Positions 33,674-42,968 of a stretch of DNA of 64,000 nucleotides are shown piece after piece (the first letter of the stretch is position 1; every line of letters begins with the position of its first letter). The position numbers and the translations under genes are program-made. Under the pieces are notes generated by a model. The model was given only the letters and a program-made list of their open reading frames with translations, did not search any database and was not told the origin of the DNA. Origin of the DNA: an uncultured Bacilli bacterium (lineage in GTDB: Bacteria; Bacillota_I; Bacilli_A; RF39; UBA660); contig CATYVZ010000002.1 in assembly GCA_958413985.1 (NCBI GenBank), forward strand, positions 56,581 to 120,580, in the 5' to 3' direction.

Positions 33674-34550
33674 TCCTGATGGTATAACGCCGATAATTTT
33701 ATCAAAACTAGTATTTGAAGAATTTGATTATATTTTATCAGAATCAAAAGATGTCGATAACAATGTTAAAAATAATTTAGATAAATATGATTTTATCTAT
33801 GTAATCGATTTAAACATCAGTGAAAAATTAGCTGATTTTATCGAAGACAATTACAAAGATAAAATCAAAATAATCGATCATCATTTAAGTTGTAAACACA
33901 TGAATAAATATTCTTTTATCGAAGTTGATGTAAGTGGTAAAGAAAGTGCTACAAGTCTTTATTATCAATATTTATTAAATAATTATAGCAATGATTTATT
34001 AAATAAAAAAAATACTAAAATGTTGGTTGAACATGTAAGAACGATGGATATTTATGATTTTAGTAAAACGCCTAAAGAAGAAGCTGAAAAATTAGAAATG
34101 CTTTTTAAAATATATGGCAAGGATAATTTTATCGATAAGTTTTATCATGTGATAACTAATAGTTTAGAATTATATTCAAAAGAAGATTTAAATTTAATTG
34201 CATTAGAAAAAGATAGAATTAAAAGATATATTGAAGAAAAAAGGTTTATCGAAGCTACTATCGACGATAAAATAGTTGGGATAGTATTTGCTGAAATAAA
34301 TATAAACGAATTAGGTAATTATTTAATAAATAAATATGATTATCTAGACTATATAATTTTGATCAACATGGACAAAAAAATTAGTTATCGTGGTAATGGC
34401 AAAGTCAACTTAAGTGTAATTGCTAAAAAATATGGTGGTGGCGGACAGATCGATGCAGCTGGCAACTGTATTCCAACAGGTTTAAAAGAAAAAGTCATAA
34501 AAAAGATATTTCCTAATGTAATTATTAAGGAGAATAATAATGCAAATTAA
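33642..34550 (+). CDS. DHH/DHHA1 family phosphoesterase
   Basis: 302 residues. The N-terminal DHH domain has SHVADPDGITP (metal-binding Asp), IDLN and the signature IDHHLS. The C-terminal DHHA1 domain carries GGGGQIDAAGNC. Family members cleave short oligoribonucleotides, pAp or cyclic dinucleotides. The arrangement resembles NrnB-type nano-RNases more than membrane-bound GdpP, and there are no membrane segments. Good site AAGGAGG inside rnhB. Between rnhB and a metallo-hydrolase, a role in RNA turnover is plausible. Confidence 0.87.
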   Translation: MKVLVISHVADPDGITPIILSKLVFEEFDYILSESKDVDNNVKNNLDKYDFIYVIDLNISEKLADFIEDNYKDKIKIIDHHLSCKHMNKYSFIEVDVSGKESATSLYYQYLLNNYSNDLLNKKNTKMLVEHVRTMDIYDFSKTPKEEAEKLEMLFKIYGKDNFIDKFYHVITNSLELYSKEDLNLIALEKDRIKRYIEEKRFIEATIDDKIVGIVFAEININELGNYLINKYDYLDYIILINMDKKISYRGNGKVNLSVIAKKYGGGGQIDAAGNCIPTGLKEKVIKKIFPNVIIKENNNAN

Positions 34551-35061
34551 AACAGTAAAAGTCGGGATTTTGGAAACTAACTGTTATATTTTAGTTAGTG
34601 GCGATCAGTGCTTAATTATCGATCCTGGAGAAGAAGCTCAAAAAATTATTCAAAAGATAGGTGATTTAAAGCCATTAGGAATTATTGTCACTCATTATCA
34701 TTTTGATCATATTGGAGCATTAGAAGAAATAAAAAACAAATATAATATTCCTATTTATGATATTGATAATTTAAAAGAAAAAGAATATAAAATAGGCAAT
34801 TTTAATTTTGAAGTTATTTATACTAAAGGTCATCATTATACTTGTTTAACTATTTATTTTAAAGATGAGAAAAAAATGTTTGTTGGCGATTTTATTTTTA
34901 AAGATGGAATTGGTAGAACTGATTTAGAAGGTGCTAGTGAAGAAGATATGATTAAATCTTTAAATAAAATCAAAACTTATCCTGATGATATAACAGTATA
35001 TTCTGGTCATGGTGATATAACTAAATTAGGTCATGAAAAAAACAATTTTAAAAAAATGTAA
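34540..35061 (+). CDS. Metallo-beta-lactamase-fold hydrolase (glyoxalase II-like)
   Basis: 173 residues, short for the family. Metal motif THYHFDHIGAL (HxHxDH), then KGHHYTCLTIYF, GDFIFKDGIGRTD (bridging Asp) and YSGHGD near the end supply the remaining ligands. In many proteins of this type the third motif is GHTPGS; here it reads GHHYTC, an uncommon variant. The general reaction is thioester or phosphoester hydrolysis; the substrate is not predictable. It overlaps the DHH gene by 11 bases and ends the operon. Confidence 0.88.
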   Translation: MQIKTVKVGILETNCYILVSGDQCLIIDPGEEAQKIIQKIGDLKPLGIIVTHYHFDHIGALEEIKNKYNIPIYDIDNLKEKEYKIGNFNFEVIYTKGHHYTCLTIYFKDEKKMFVGDFIFKDGIGRTDLEGASEEDMIKSLNKIKTYPDDITVYSGHGDITKLGHEKNNFKKM

Positions 35062-35113
35062 AATGATTGTGCAAAACGTGGATAAAGTTTTTATGGAAAA
35101 TAGTAAGTGTAGT

Positions 35114-35140
35114 AAAGTGCAGATTTTGCACTTTTAATTT
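35114..35140 (+). terminator. Terminator after the metallo-hydrolase gene
   Basis: Eight-base-pair stem AAAGTGCA (35114-35121) / TGCACTTT (35127-35134), loop five, then TAATTT. The T-run is short. Confidence 0.6.
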
Positions 35141-35184
35141 GTACTGATAAAATTTATATTATTCCTTTAATGGAACAAAAGATA

Positions 35185-35213
35185 TTGACATATTATTCCA
35201 AAAACGGTATAAT
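35185..35213 (+). promoter_or_regulatory. Consensus promoter of the Fic-helicase unit
   Basis: TTGACA (35185-35190), 17-base spacer and TATAAT (35208-35213): a perfect sigma-A consensus, the strongest promoter in the window by eye. A small palindrome, TTCC-TTTAAT-GGAA (35162-35175), lies just upstream and could be an operator for the HTH of the Fic protein. Confidence 0.85.
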
Positions 35214-35234
35214 TTATTTGTAGAGGTGATTGCT

Positions 35235-36149
35235 ATGCAAATTAAGGAAGCTAGTGAAAAATGGAATATAAGTGAAAGAAGAATTAGACAGTTAATTCAA
35301 GATGGTAGGATTGAAGGGGCAACAAAAATCGGAACAACTTGGAACATACCTAATGATACTAATAAACCGGTTGATAAAAGATACAAAGATGAGATAGATT
35401 TTAAAATAGATTTACCGGAAGATTATTTTAAAGAAGTCGATGACAAGTTATTTAAATTGAATAGTAAAAGACCATTACCCACATCAACATTAAAATCATT
35501 AGAGGAAAATAATATATTAAATTGGACATATAACAGTAATGCGATTGAAGGTAATACTTTAACGCTTAGAGAAACTAAAGTGGTTTTAGAGGGTATTACG
35601 ATTGGTGGAAAATCAGTAAAAGAACATTTAGAAGTAATCAACCATAAAGATGCAATATTATTTTTGGAAGATTTAGTAAAAAAAGATGCTGATATATCTG
35701 AATGGAATATTAAAAATATTCACAGCTTAATTTTAAAAGAAATTGACACTGATAATGCAGGTAAATATAGATTAGAAAATGTTAGAATTTCTGGTGCTAC
35801 TGCAAATCCGTGTGATTATATTAAAGTTCCAGATGAAATGGAAAAATTAATGTATAAATATGAAAGTTGGGCTAAATACCATCCTTTAATTAGAGCAGCA
35901 TTATTACATGGTGAATTTGTATTTATTCATCCGTTCGTTGATGGTAATGGTCGAACAGCTAGATTATTAATGAACTTTGAAGCAATGAAAAATGGATACT
36001 TACCGATAATTATTAAAGCAGATATAAAAGCAAAATATTATGAGGCTTTAGATAAAGCAATGGTTAGTCATAATTACACTGATTTTGTTAAACTTATTGT
36101 AGAGGAAGAAAATAAAATACTAGATGAATATTTAGAAATTATAAATTAG
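35235..36149 (+). CDS. Fic family protein with N-terminal HTH
   Basis: 305 residues from the ATG at 35235 (GAGGTGAT upstream). Residues 1-40 are a small winged HTH of the excisionase/MerR kind (IKEASEKWNISERRIRQLIQ). Then comes a Fic N-terminal region with the inhibitory motif SNAIEG (101-106), and the catalytic Fic loop HPFVDGNGRTAR (from residue 232). Fic enzymes transfer AMP or other groups from nucleotides to target hydroxyls. With the inhibitory motif in the same chain this is a self-restrained class II enzyme. The HTH suggests it also controls transcription, possibly its own consensus promoter. The helicase gene follows 36 bases later. Confidence 0.92.
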   Translation: MQIKEASEKWNISERRIRQLIQDGRIEGATKIGTTWNIPNDTNKPVDKRYKDEIDFKIDLPEDYFKEVDDKLFKLNSKRPLPTSTLKSLEENNILNWTYNSNAIEGNTLTLRETKVVLEGITIGGKSVKEHLEVINHKDAILFLEDLVKKDADISEWNIKNIHSLILKEIDTDNAGKYRLENVRISGATANPCDYIKVPDEMEKLMYKYESWAKYHPLIRAALLHGEFVFIHPFVDGNGRTARLLMNFEAMKNGYLPIIIKADIKAKYYEALDKAMVSHNYTDFVKLIVEEENKILDEYLEIIN

Positions 36150-36185
36150 TAAACTATTTAATATATAATAGTGGCGGTGATTGAT

Positions 36186-38633
36186 ATGCTAGATGAATAT
36201 ATTTCGATAAAATATTTAAAAAAACATAATTTAAACTATGATGACGTTAAAAAACATAATGAAAAATATATTAAAGATTCTTTAATTAAATATAAAGATT
36301 ATTTTGACAATATGTATAGGGGAATTGATGATAATATTTTATTAGATGAAGAACAAAGAATTGCTATTTTAACTGATGAAGATTATAATTTGATTGTCGC
36401 TGGAGCAGGCAGTGGCAAAACAACAACCATGGCAGCTAAAGTTAAGTTTTTAGTTGATATAAAAAAAGTTGACCCTAAAGATATAATCTTAATTTCATAT
36501 ACTAATAAAGCAGTATCAGAATTAAAGCAAAGAATCAATAAAGATTTTAAAATCCCCGTTTTAGTTTGTACTTTTCATAAGTTTGGTGTTGAAATATTAA
36601 AAAGTAAAACTGATGAACATTTAAAGGTATTAACTAATTCTTATAATTTAGTTAAAGATTATTTTGATAAGGTTTTATGTAATGATAATCAAAAATTAAA
36701 AGAGTTTTTAAAGTTTTTTGTTTTTTATTTTGATATTCCATTATTTGCTTTAAAATTTAATAGTTTAAATGACTATTTTAATTATAAAAAAAGAAATGAT
36801 TATCTTACTTTAAAATCACGATTAAATGAATATAATAAACAAGTTATCGATGAGCGTACTAATAAAAGATATACTATTTTAGGCGAATTTTTAAAATCTA
36901 ATGAAGAAGTTATGATTGCTAATTTTTTATATTTAAATGGTATTGATTATGAGTATGAAAAACCTTATCCTAAATTAGATAAAAGTAAAACTTATTTACC
37001 TGACTTTACAATTTATCAAGGTGAAAGAGTATTTTATTTAGAACATTTTGGAATAAATAAAAATGGTTATAATAAGTTATTTGGCTATATTGATAGTTTG
37101 AAATATAAACATCAAATAAATAATAAACGAAAAATTCATCGATTAAATAAGACAACTTTAATTGAAACTTATTCTGGTTCTGATTTATTAAATAATTTAA
37201 AAGAACAATTAATTAATCATCATATTGTTTTGAATCCAAGAAATCCTAAAGAAATTTATTCTAAACTAGTTGATACATCAAAAGATATTTATTATACGAG
37301 ATTCATTATTTTTTGCCTTAATTTTATTCAAGGATTTAAAGTTAAAGGATATAATAAAGCAGATTTTGGTAAATTAAAAGCTATTTATAATGATGAAAGA
37401 AGTAATATATTTTTAAATTTTATTGAAAATGTTTATGATTATTATCAAGAGCAATTAAAAATAAATCATTATATTGATTTTGAAGATATGATTAATGAAG
37501 CTTATGAAAAACTAGATAATATTAAATTAAATTATAAGTATGTAATTATTGATGAATATCAGGATATATCACAACAAAGATTTAATTTAGCTAAAAAGAT
37601 AAGTGAAGTAAGTGATTCTAAAATAATAGCTGTTGGTGATGATTTCCAAAGTATTTTTGCTTTTGCAGGAAGTGATATATCGTTATTTACAGAGTTTAGT
37701 AATTTAATGGGATATGCCAGTCTTTTAAAAATAACGCATACTTATCGCAATAGTCAGCAGTTGATTAATGTTGCTGGTAATTTTGTTATGAGTAACAATA
37801 AACAAATTAAAAAGCAATTAATCTCACCCAAACAATTAGAAAATCCTGTTATGGTTATTGTTTATGATGATTCTAGTAATAAAACAAAGAATAAGATAGC
37901 AATGTTGAATAGGTGTTTAGATGATATTCAAAAAAAATTTGGCAATAATCAAAAAATATTATTAATTGGTAGATATAATTTTGAAAAGTATTATTTAATT
38001 AATACTGATGATTTTTATGAAATATCAAATGATAAAATAAAATCTAAAAAATACCCTTGTTTTGAAATTGACTTTTTATCGGCTCATTCATCAAAAGGGT
38101 TAGGATATGATCAAGTTATAGTTTTAAATGGCGATGATGGAACATATGGTTTTCCTTCCCAAATTAAAGATGATCCAATTATGCAAATAATTAATGTTGT
38201 CGATAATTCTTATTTATTTGCTGAAGAAAGAAGATTATTTTATGTTGCCTTAACAAGAACTAAAAATAAAGTTTATATTTTGACACCAGTTAATAATCCA
38301 TCTAGTTTTATTTTAGAAATTATTAAATATAGTCAAGTTAAGTTATATAATAAAACAGGAGTAAAACTATCTAAAAAACCACATTTATGTCCAAAGTGTA
38401 GTTATCCTTTGATTAGAAAATATAATAGTTTTAAAATTAATAATTTATATGTTTGTAGTAATGAAAAAGAATTATGTGATTTTAAAACTAATAATTTAAA
38501 ATATAAAAAGAACATTACTAAATGCCCTAAATGTAATGGCAGTTTAGTAGTTAAACATAGTAAACTTAAGAATTACGACTTTATTGGTTGTACTAATTAT
38601 GAAAAGGGTTGTCATTATACTGAAAGCATTTAA
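36186..38633 (+). CDS. UvrD/helicase IV-type DNA helicase with C-terminal zinc ribbons
   Basis: 815 residues from the ATG at 36186. Superfamily 1 helicase: Walker A AGAGSGKTTTMAAKV, SYTNKAVSELKQRI, a nuclease-like insert around 230-290 with YEKPYPKL and YLPDFTIY, Walker B IIDEYQDISQQR, GDDFQSIFAFAGSD, and FYVALTRTKNKVYIL at the end. The insert and layout match HelD/helicase IV. The last 75 residues hold two four-cysteine ribbons (CPKCSYPL...CSNEKELC and CPKCNGSL...CTNYEKGC), like the zinc ribbons of topoisomerase I. It unwinds DNA, probably in repair. Likely co-transcribed with the Fic gene. Confidence 0.9.
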   Translation: MLDEYISIKYLKKHNLNYDDVKKHNEKYIKDSLIKYKDYFDNMYRGIDDNILLDEEQRIAILTDEDYNLIVAGAGSGKTTTMAAKVKFLVDIKKVDPKDIILISYTNKAVSELKQRINKDFKIPVLVCTFHKFGVEILKSKTDEHLKVLTNSYNLVKDYFDKVLCNDNQKLKEFLKFFVFYFDIPLFALKFNSLNDYFNYKKRNDYLTLKSRLNEYNKQVIDERTNKRYTILGEFLKSNEEVMIANFLYLNGIDYEYEKPYPKLDKSKTYLPDFTIYQGERVFYLEHFGINKNGYNKLFGYIDSLKYKHQINNKRKIHRLNKTTLIETYSGSDLLNNLKEQLINHHIVLNPRNPKEIYSKLVDTSKDIYYTRFIIFCLNFIQGFKVKGYNKADFGKLKAIYNDERSNIFLNFIENVYDYYQEQLKINHYIDFEDMINEAYEKLDNIKLNYKYVIIDEYQDISQQRFNLAKKISEVSDSKIIAVGDDFQSIFAFAGSDISLFTEFSNLMGYASLLKITHTYRNSQQLINVAGNFVMSNNKQIKKQLISPKQLENPVMVIVYDDSSNKTKNKIAMLNRCLDDIQKKFGNNQKILLIGRYNFEKYYLINTDDFYEISNDKIKSKKYPCFEIDFLSAHSSKGLGYDQVIVLNGDDGTYGFPSQIKDDPIMQIINVVDNSYLFAEERRLFYVALTRTKNKVYILTPVNNPSSFILEIIKYSQVKLYNKTGVKLSKKPHLCPKCSYPLIRKYNSFKINNLYVCSNEKELCDFKTNNLKYKKNITKCPKCNGSLVVKHSKLKNYDFIGCTNYEKGCHYTESI

Positions 38634-38790
38634 TACCATATTTTCCCATTTTTTTATCAAAATATCCCCACAATTATATAATATACTTTAACTGTTGGAG
38701 GTGATAGATGAAGATAAAAATTTAGAATTTAGAAAAGAGAGAAGGTGGTAAATGTTTAATTTTATGTTATACTAAAAATAGGTGATAAAT

Positions 38791-39447
38791 ATGTATAAAA
38801 TTTGTTTAGTTGAAGACGAAAAGTCCTTAAATGATTTGATTAAATCCTACATCGAAAAAGAAGGCTATGAAGTAGTTCAGTTTTTTGAAGGAACAAAGGC
38901 CTTAGATTATGTGGGAAAAGAGAATGTGGATCTTTGGATATTAGACATAATGTTAGGTGATACTGTTAGTGGGTATGACTTAATTAAAAAAATAAGACAG
39001 ACAAATAAAACTGTTCCTGTTATTTTTACATCGGCTCGTGATCAAGATTTAGACAAAATTTTAGGTCTTGAATTAGGTGGCGATGATTATGTAGCAAAGC
39101 CATATTCGCCTAAGGAATTGATGTTAAGGATAAATAATATTTTAAAAAGAGTTTATCTAAAATCTAACAAATTAAAATATGAAGATTATGAAATAGATAT
39201 TGATAAAAGAATAGTTATCCATAATGATAAAGAAATTATATTGACGACACTCGAATTTGATTTATTATATATGTTTTTAGAAAACAAAGGCAAATCTTAT
39301 AGCCGTGACGATATTTTAAATATAATTTGGGGTGAAAACTATTTTGGTAGCGATCGTGTTGTCGATGATTTAGTAAGAAGATTAAGAAAAAAAATGCCTA
39401 ATTTAAATATTAACACCATTTATGGATTTGGTTATCGTTTAACATGA
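38791..39447 (+). CDS. Response regulator, OmpR/PhoB family
   Basis: 218 residues from the ATG at 38791 (GGTGAT upstream). The receiver domain has the acidic pair VEDE, phospho-acceptor Asp 52 (ILDIML), a TSAR switch and the KPYSPKEL lysine. The C-terminal winged helix carries LTTLEFDLLYMFLEN and RVVDDLVRRLRKK. A short frame with its own GGAGGTGAT site (38708-38725, MKIKI) lies in the leader; its meaning is unclear. The start overlaps nothing upstream, and the histidine kinase overlaps its end by four bases. Confidence 0.95.
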   Translation: MYKICLVEDEKSLNDLIKSYIEKEGYEVVQFFEGTKALDYVGKENVDLWILDIMLGDTVSGYDLIKKIRQTNKTVPVIFTSARDQDLDKILGLELGGDDYVAKPYSPKELMLRINNILKRVYLKSNKLKYEDYEIDIDKRIVIHNDKEIILTTLEFDLLYMFLENKGKSYSRDDILNIIWGENYFGSDRVVDDLVRRLRKKMPNLNINTIYGFGYRLT

Positions 39448-40691
39448 TCAAAACAACATTATATCGACAATTAATTTCGATTGTAGTTATCATATGTGGC
39501 ATAATTTTTATAAGTTTGGGCTTACTCCTCCCAAAACTTTTACTCCCTATCTATGAAAAAAATATATATCAATATCTTAAACAACCATTAGAATTAATTG
39601 AAAACAACATCGATAAAGTCGAATTTGACGATGTTGCTTATCTTTACGTCGTCGATGATAACATCATCGCATCGGATAATATTAAAGATATTATCGGATT
39701 AGAAGCTGAACAAATATTAAATAAAATAAGTAACGAATATGGCAAATTTACATATTTAGGTAAAAAGTACTACTATTATAGTATAAAAAGCCAATATATT
39801 AACAAGATTGCTATTACTAACAACGATTATATCATCGAAATAAGAGCTGATATTATGAAAACTTTACTCCCAATCATAATCGGCACTTTATTAATTGCTG
39901 TTGGTATTGTTATATTTTGGGCTAATCAATTAGTGAAAAAAATTTATCACTTGAAAGAAAAAGTTGATAATTTAGATAATGAAAACTATGTCGATAAAGT
40001 AGAGTATGTTGTAAATGATGAATTAAATGCTCTATCGAATGCAATCGACGATATGAAAGCCACTTTAAAAAAACAAGAAGAATACAAAAATCAAATGTAT
40101 CAAAACATTTCGCATGATTTTAAAACTCCTATTACTGTAATAAAGTCCCACATTGAAGCTATTGAAGATGGAATAATGGATTCCAAAGTAGGTGGGGCAA
40201 TAATTAAAGAACAAACAGATAAATTAGAACAAAAAGTACACTCCCTTTTATACTTAAATAAATTAACATATCTTAAAGATTTAGAAAAAAGCGACGAAAA
40301 AATTAATATAAAACCGATTATCGAAAGTAGCGTGGCAAAATTTAAAATTCAAAGACCCGAGGTTGAGTTTATAGTTAATGCCAGTGGGAAGATGATATTT
40401 AATGGTACACACGATATGTGGGAAGCTATTATCGATAATATGTTGAATAATTTTATGAGGTACGCTTTAAAAGAAATTAAAATAACGATTAGAAACAATA
40501 AGATAGTATTTTATAATGATGGACCACATATTGATATCAATATTCTGAATAATATATTCACTCCATATAAAAAAGGAATAAAAGGTCAGTTTGGTTTAGG
40601 TCTATCAATCGTGAAAAAAACCCTTAACTTATTAGGTTATGAAATTAATGTTGAAAATGAAAAAAAAGGTGTTAGTTTCATAATAAAGTAA
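39444..40691 (+). CDS. Sensor histidine kinase
   Basis: 415 residues. Membrane segments (about 8-30 and 138-160) flank an extracellular sensing region of about 105 residues, followed by a HAMP-like linker. The dimerisation helix carries ISHDFKTPI with His 224. The ATPase domain has the N box (DNMLNNFMRYA), a G1-like NDGPHID and G2 QFGLGLSIVKK. It phosphorylates the response regulator encoded just upstream (ATGA overlap). The stimulus is unknown. Because no transporter gene directly adjoins, it may govern envelope functions elsewhere. Confidence 0.94.
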   Translation: MIKTTLYRQLISIVVIICGIIFISLGLLLPKLLLPIYEKNIYQYLKQPLELIENNIDKVEFDDVAYLYVVDDNIIASDNIKDIIGLEAEQILNKISNEYGKFTYLGKKYYYYSIKSQYINKIAITNNDYIIEIRADIMKTLLPIIIGTLLIAVGIVIFWANQLVKKIYHLKEKVDNLDNENYVDKVEYVVNDELNALSNAIDDMKATLKKQEEYKNQMYQNISHDFKTPITVIKSHIEAIEDGIMDSKVGGAIIKEQTDKLEQKVHSLLYLNKLTYLKDLEKSDEKINIKPIIESSVAKFKIQRPEVEFIVNASGKMIFNGTHDMWEAIIDNMLNNFMRYALKEIKITIRNNKIVFYNDGPHIDINILNNIFTPYKKGIKGQFGLGLSIVKKTLNLLGYEINVENEKKGVSFIIK

Positions 40692-40716
40692 AAATAGATT
40701 TCGGTCTATTTTTATT
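40691..40716 (+). terminator. Terminator after the two-component operon
   Basis: Stem AAAATAGA (40691-40698) / TCTATTTT (40705-40712), loop TTTCGG, followed by T-rich sequence. Confidence 0.75.
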
Positions 40717-40775
40717 TTACCTATTTATTTTTTGTTTAAAAAATTGTATAATAATTATAATTAGGAGGGATTTAA

Positions 40776-42554
40776 GTGCTAGGTAATATAATTGGTATTG
40801 TCGAAAATGAAGTTTTATTAAAATTAGCTATCGATATCAGTAAGTTTGAAAATCTAATTAATGTTCATGTTATCATGGAAGATGGTGAACGAAAATTAGT
40901 CGGTGAAATCATCGATATCAAAGAGGGAATAGCTTATATTAATTTATTAGGTGAGATCATCAACGATAAATTTATCTTTGGTGTAATGGTAAAACCATCA
41001 TTTAGTTCGATAGTAAAATTAATATCAAAAGAAAAAATTCCAATGATAATAGGTGTCGATAACTATAAAGAAAATACAGATATTTATATTGGTAGCAGTC
41101 CAATTTATAACGGGGTTAAAATCGGTGCTAATATCAATCAACTTTTTAGTAATCATTTTGCTGTTTTAGGATCGACTGGAAGTGGTAAATCGTGTGGTGT
41201 AGCGAGAATTATTCAAAATATATTTGATCGTAAATACTATATTCCCTATCGTGCTAGCTTATTTATTTTTGATGCTTATGGTGAATATCATAATGCTTTT
41301 AAAAATATTGGCGTTAACCAAGAAGAAATATCTTTTAAATCTTATACCACCAATTTGCACTTTAGTGAAACTGAGGTTCTTAGGATTCCGGCTTGGTTGT
41401 TAGGGGTTGATGATTTAGCTTTATTATTGAATGCTGAAAAACCATCACAATTACCGATAATTCAGAAAGCTTTACGTTTAGTCAATATTTTTGCTCGCAA
41501 TAGTGAAGACGCGAATAAACATAAAAATGATATCATTGCTCGAGCTGTTTTAGATATTTTATCAAGTGGTAATCCACCGGCCCAAATTAGAGATCAAATT
41601 TTTTCTGTTTTGACTTATTATAATACGCCGGAGTTGAATTTGGAAACACCAGTTTTTCAACCTGGCTACACTAGACCTTTAAAACAATGCTTGCTAATCG
41701 ATGCTTCAGGTAAGATTCGAGAAATGGAGTTATTAACTACCTTTATTCAAAAATTTGTTCAAGAAGATTTAAAATTAGATTTACCTCATGAAGAAATAAT
41801 GTATAATTTAGAAGACTTAGAGAAAGCTTTTGAATTTGCTTTAATAAGTGAAGGATCTTTAAATAGTGAAAGAGTATACGATGATTCTAATATATTGAAA
41901 GTTAGATTGCATTCTTTAGTTAGTAGTGATGCTAAGGCATATTTTGAGTATGATAAATTTGTTACAAGAGAACAATATGTAAAGGAATTGTTAACTGCAA
42001 ATAATGGATTAAAAGCTCAAATTATTAATTTTAATATTAACTATATCGATGATCGTTTGGCTAAGAGTATAACTAAAATATATTCGAAGTTATTATTTGA
42101 TTATGCTAAAGAACTTGATGAAAGAGCGACGATGCCATTTCATATTATTTTAGAGGAAGCTCATCGTTATGTCCAAAATGATAATGATATTTATTTGTTA
42201 GGTTATAATATTTTTGACAGAATTACTAAAGAAGGACGTAAATATGGTGTTTTATTAGGTTTGATTAGTCAAAGACCAAGTGAACTTTCGGAGACTTCAT
42301 TATCGCAATGTAATAACTTTTTAATATTTAAAATGCTACATCCAGCCGATGTTGAATATATAAGAAAGATGGTGCCTAATATTACTAATGAAATAGTTAA
42401 AAGGTTAAGAATTCTTCAACCGGGAAACTGTATAGCTTTTGGTACCGCTTTTAAAGTACCGGTGATGATCAAACTAGATATGCCAAATCCAATGCCAGAA
42501 AGTAGTAGTTGTAATGTTAGTGGTGTGTGGTTTGTTCAAAAAAATAAGTCATAA
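40776..42554 (+). CDS. HerA-type ATPase (DUF87)
   Basis: 592 residues, GTG start at 40776 after TAGGAGGGAT. The N-terminal beta-barrel (HAS-like, about 1-100) precedes a FtsK/HerA ATPase core: Walker A LGSTGSGKS (about 131-139), IFDAYGEYH, Walker B FHIILEEAHRYV and an arginine-finger stretch DRITKEGRKYGV followed by LISQRPSELS. HerA forms hexamers that pump DNA, usually with the nuclease NurA in archaea; bacterial HerA proteins also work with SIR2 or other effectors in phage defence. No nuclease, SIR2 or other partner gene is adjacent, so it appears to act alone or with a distant partner. Confidence 0.9.
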   Translation: MLGNIIGIVENEVLLKLAIDISKFENLINVHVIMEDGERKLVGEIIDIKEGIAYINLLGEIINDKFIFGVMVKPSFSSIVKLISKEKIPMIIGVDNYKENTDIYIGSSPIYNGVKIGANINQLFSNHFAVLGSTGSGKSCGVARIIQNIFDRKYYIPYRASLFIFDAYGEYHNAFKNIGVNQEEISFKSYTTNLHFSETEVLRIPAWLLGVDDLALLLNAEKPSQLPIIQKALRLVNIFARNSEDANKHKNDIIARAVLDILSSGNPPAQIRDQIFSVLTYYNTPELNLETPVFQPGYTRPLKQCLLIDASGKIREMELLTTFIQKFVQEDLKLDLPHEEIMYNLEDLEKAFEFALISEGSLNSERVYDDSNILKVRLHSLVSSDAKAYFEYDKFVTREQYVKELLTANNGLKAQIINFNINYIDDRLAKSITKIYSKLLFDYAKELDERATMPFHIILEEAHRYVQNDNDIYLLGYNIFDRITKEGRKYGVLLGLISQRPSELSETSLSQCNNFLIFKMLHPADVEYIRKMVPNITNEIVKRLRILQPGNCIAFGTAFKVPVMIKLDMPNPMPESSSCNVSGVWFVQKNKS

Positions 42555-42585
42555 AAAAAGAAATATTTTTGTATTTCTTTTTTTT
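42553..42585 (+). terminator. Terminator after the HerA gene
   Basis: Stem AAAAAAAGAAATA (42553-42565) / TATTTCTTTTTTT (42572-42584), loop TTTTTG, ending in T's. It may act in both directions. Confidence 0.7.
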
Positions 42586-42589
42586 GAAG

Positions 42590-42796
42590 TTAATTTATAT
42601 ATAATTTAACTTCTTTTATTTTTTTATCGACAACCTTTGATATAACATCCATACTAAAAGACATATTAACCATATTATTAATTACTTTAATAAGTATTTC
42701 TTCTTTTCCAACTTCGATGCCATGTTTGTAATAATATAGCAATTCATTTACTTCGTCATCAGATAAAATAGCCTTTTTTTCAACAAAATTTTGCAT
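42590..42796 (-). CDS. Small protein resembling the tail of Rpn/PD-(D/E)XK transposase-like proteins
   Basis: 68 residues. The ATG follows AAAGGAGGAAAAAT, a very good site, so it is probably translated. The second half (GKEEILIKVINNMVNMSFSM, then VISKVVDKKIKEVK) has the look of the regulatory tail found at the C-terminus of Rpn-family recombination-promoting nucleases, where a helical linker is followed by a two-helix domain. The nuclease domain is absent. It is either a free-standing tail (some Rpn genes make one from an internal start) or the remnant of a decayed gene. Confidence 0.55.
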   Translation of the reverse strand: MQNFVEKKAILSDDEVNELLYYYKHGIEVGKEEILIKVINNMVNMSFSMDVISKVVDKKIKEVKLYIN

Positions 42797-42844
42797 ATTT
42801 TTCCTCCTTTGATATTCATTATACTTATATATAAAAAATGTGCA

Positions 42845-42871
42845 AATCTCTAATTTTTAAAATTAGAGATT
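42845..42871. repeat. Perfect 13-bp inverted repeat and nearby direct repeats
   Basis: AATCTCTAATTTT and its exact complement (42845-42857, 42859-42871) meet at one base. About 30 and 70 bases further right GTTCAATTTTTAAAA occurs twice (near 42901 and 42944). Likely a terminator for the leftward radical SAM gene or a remnant of a small repeat element. Confidence 0.55.
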
Positions 42872-42968
42872 AAAATCCTTCCAATTTTTAATTTTATATG
42901 GTTCAATTTTTAAAAAAGTGTAAACTACGAGTTAAAATAACTGTTCAATTTTTAAAATTAGATAAATT

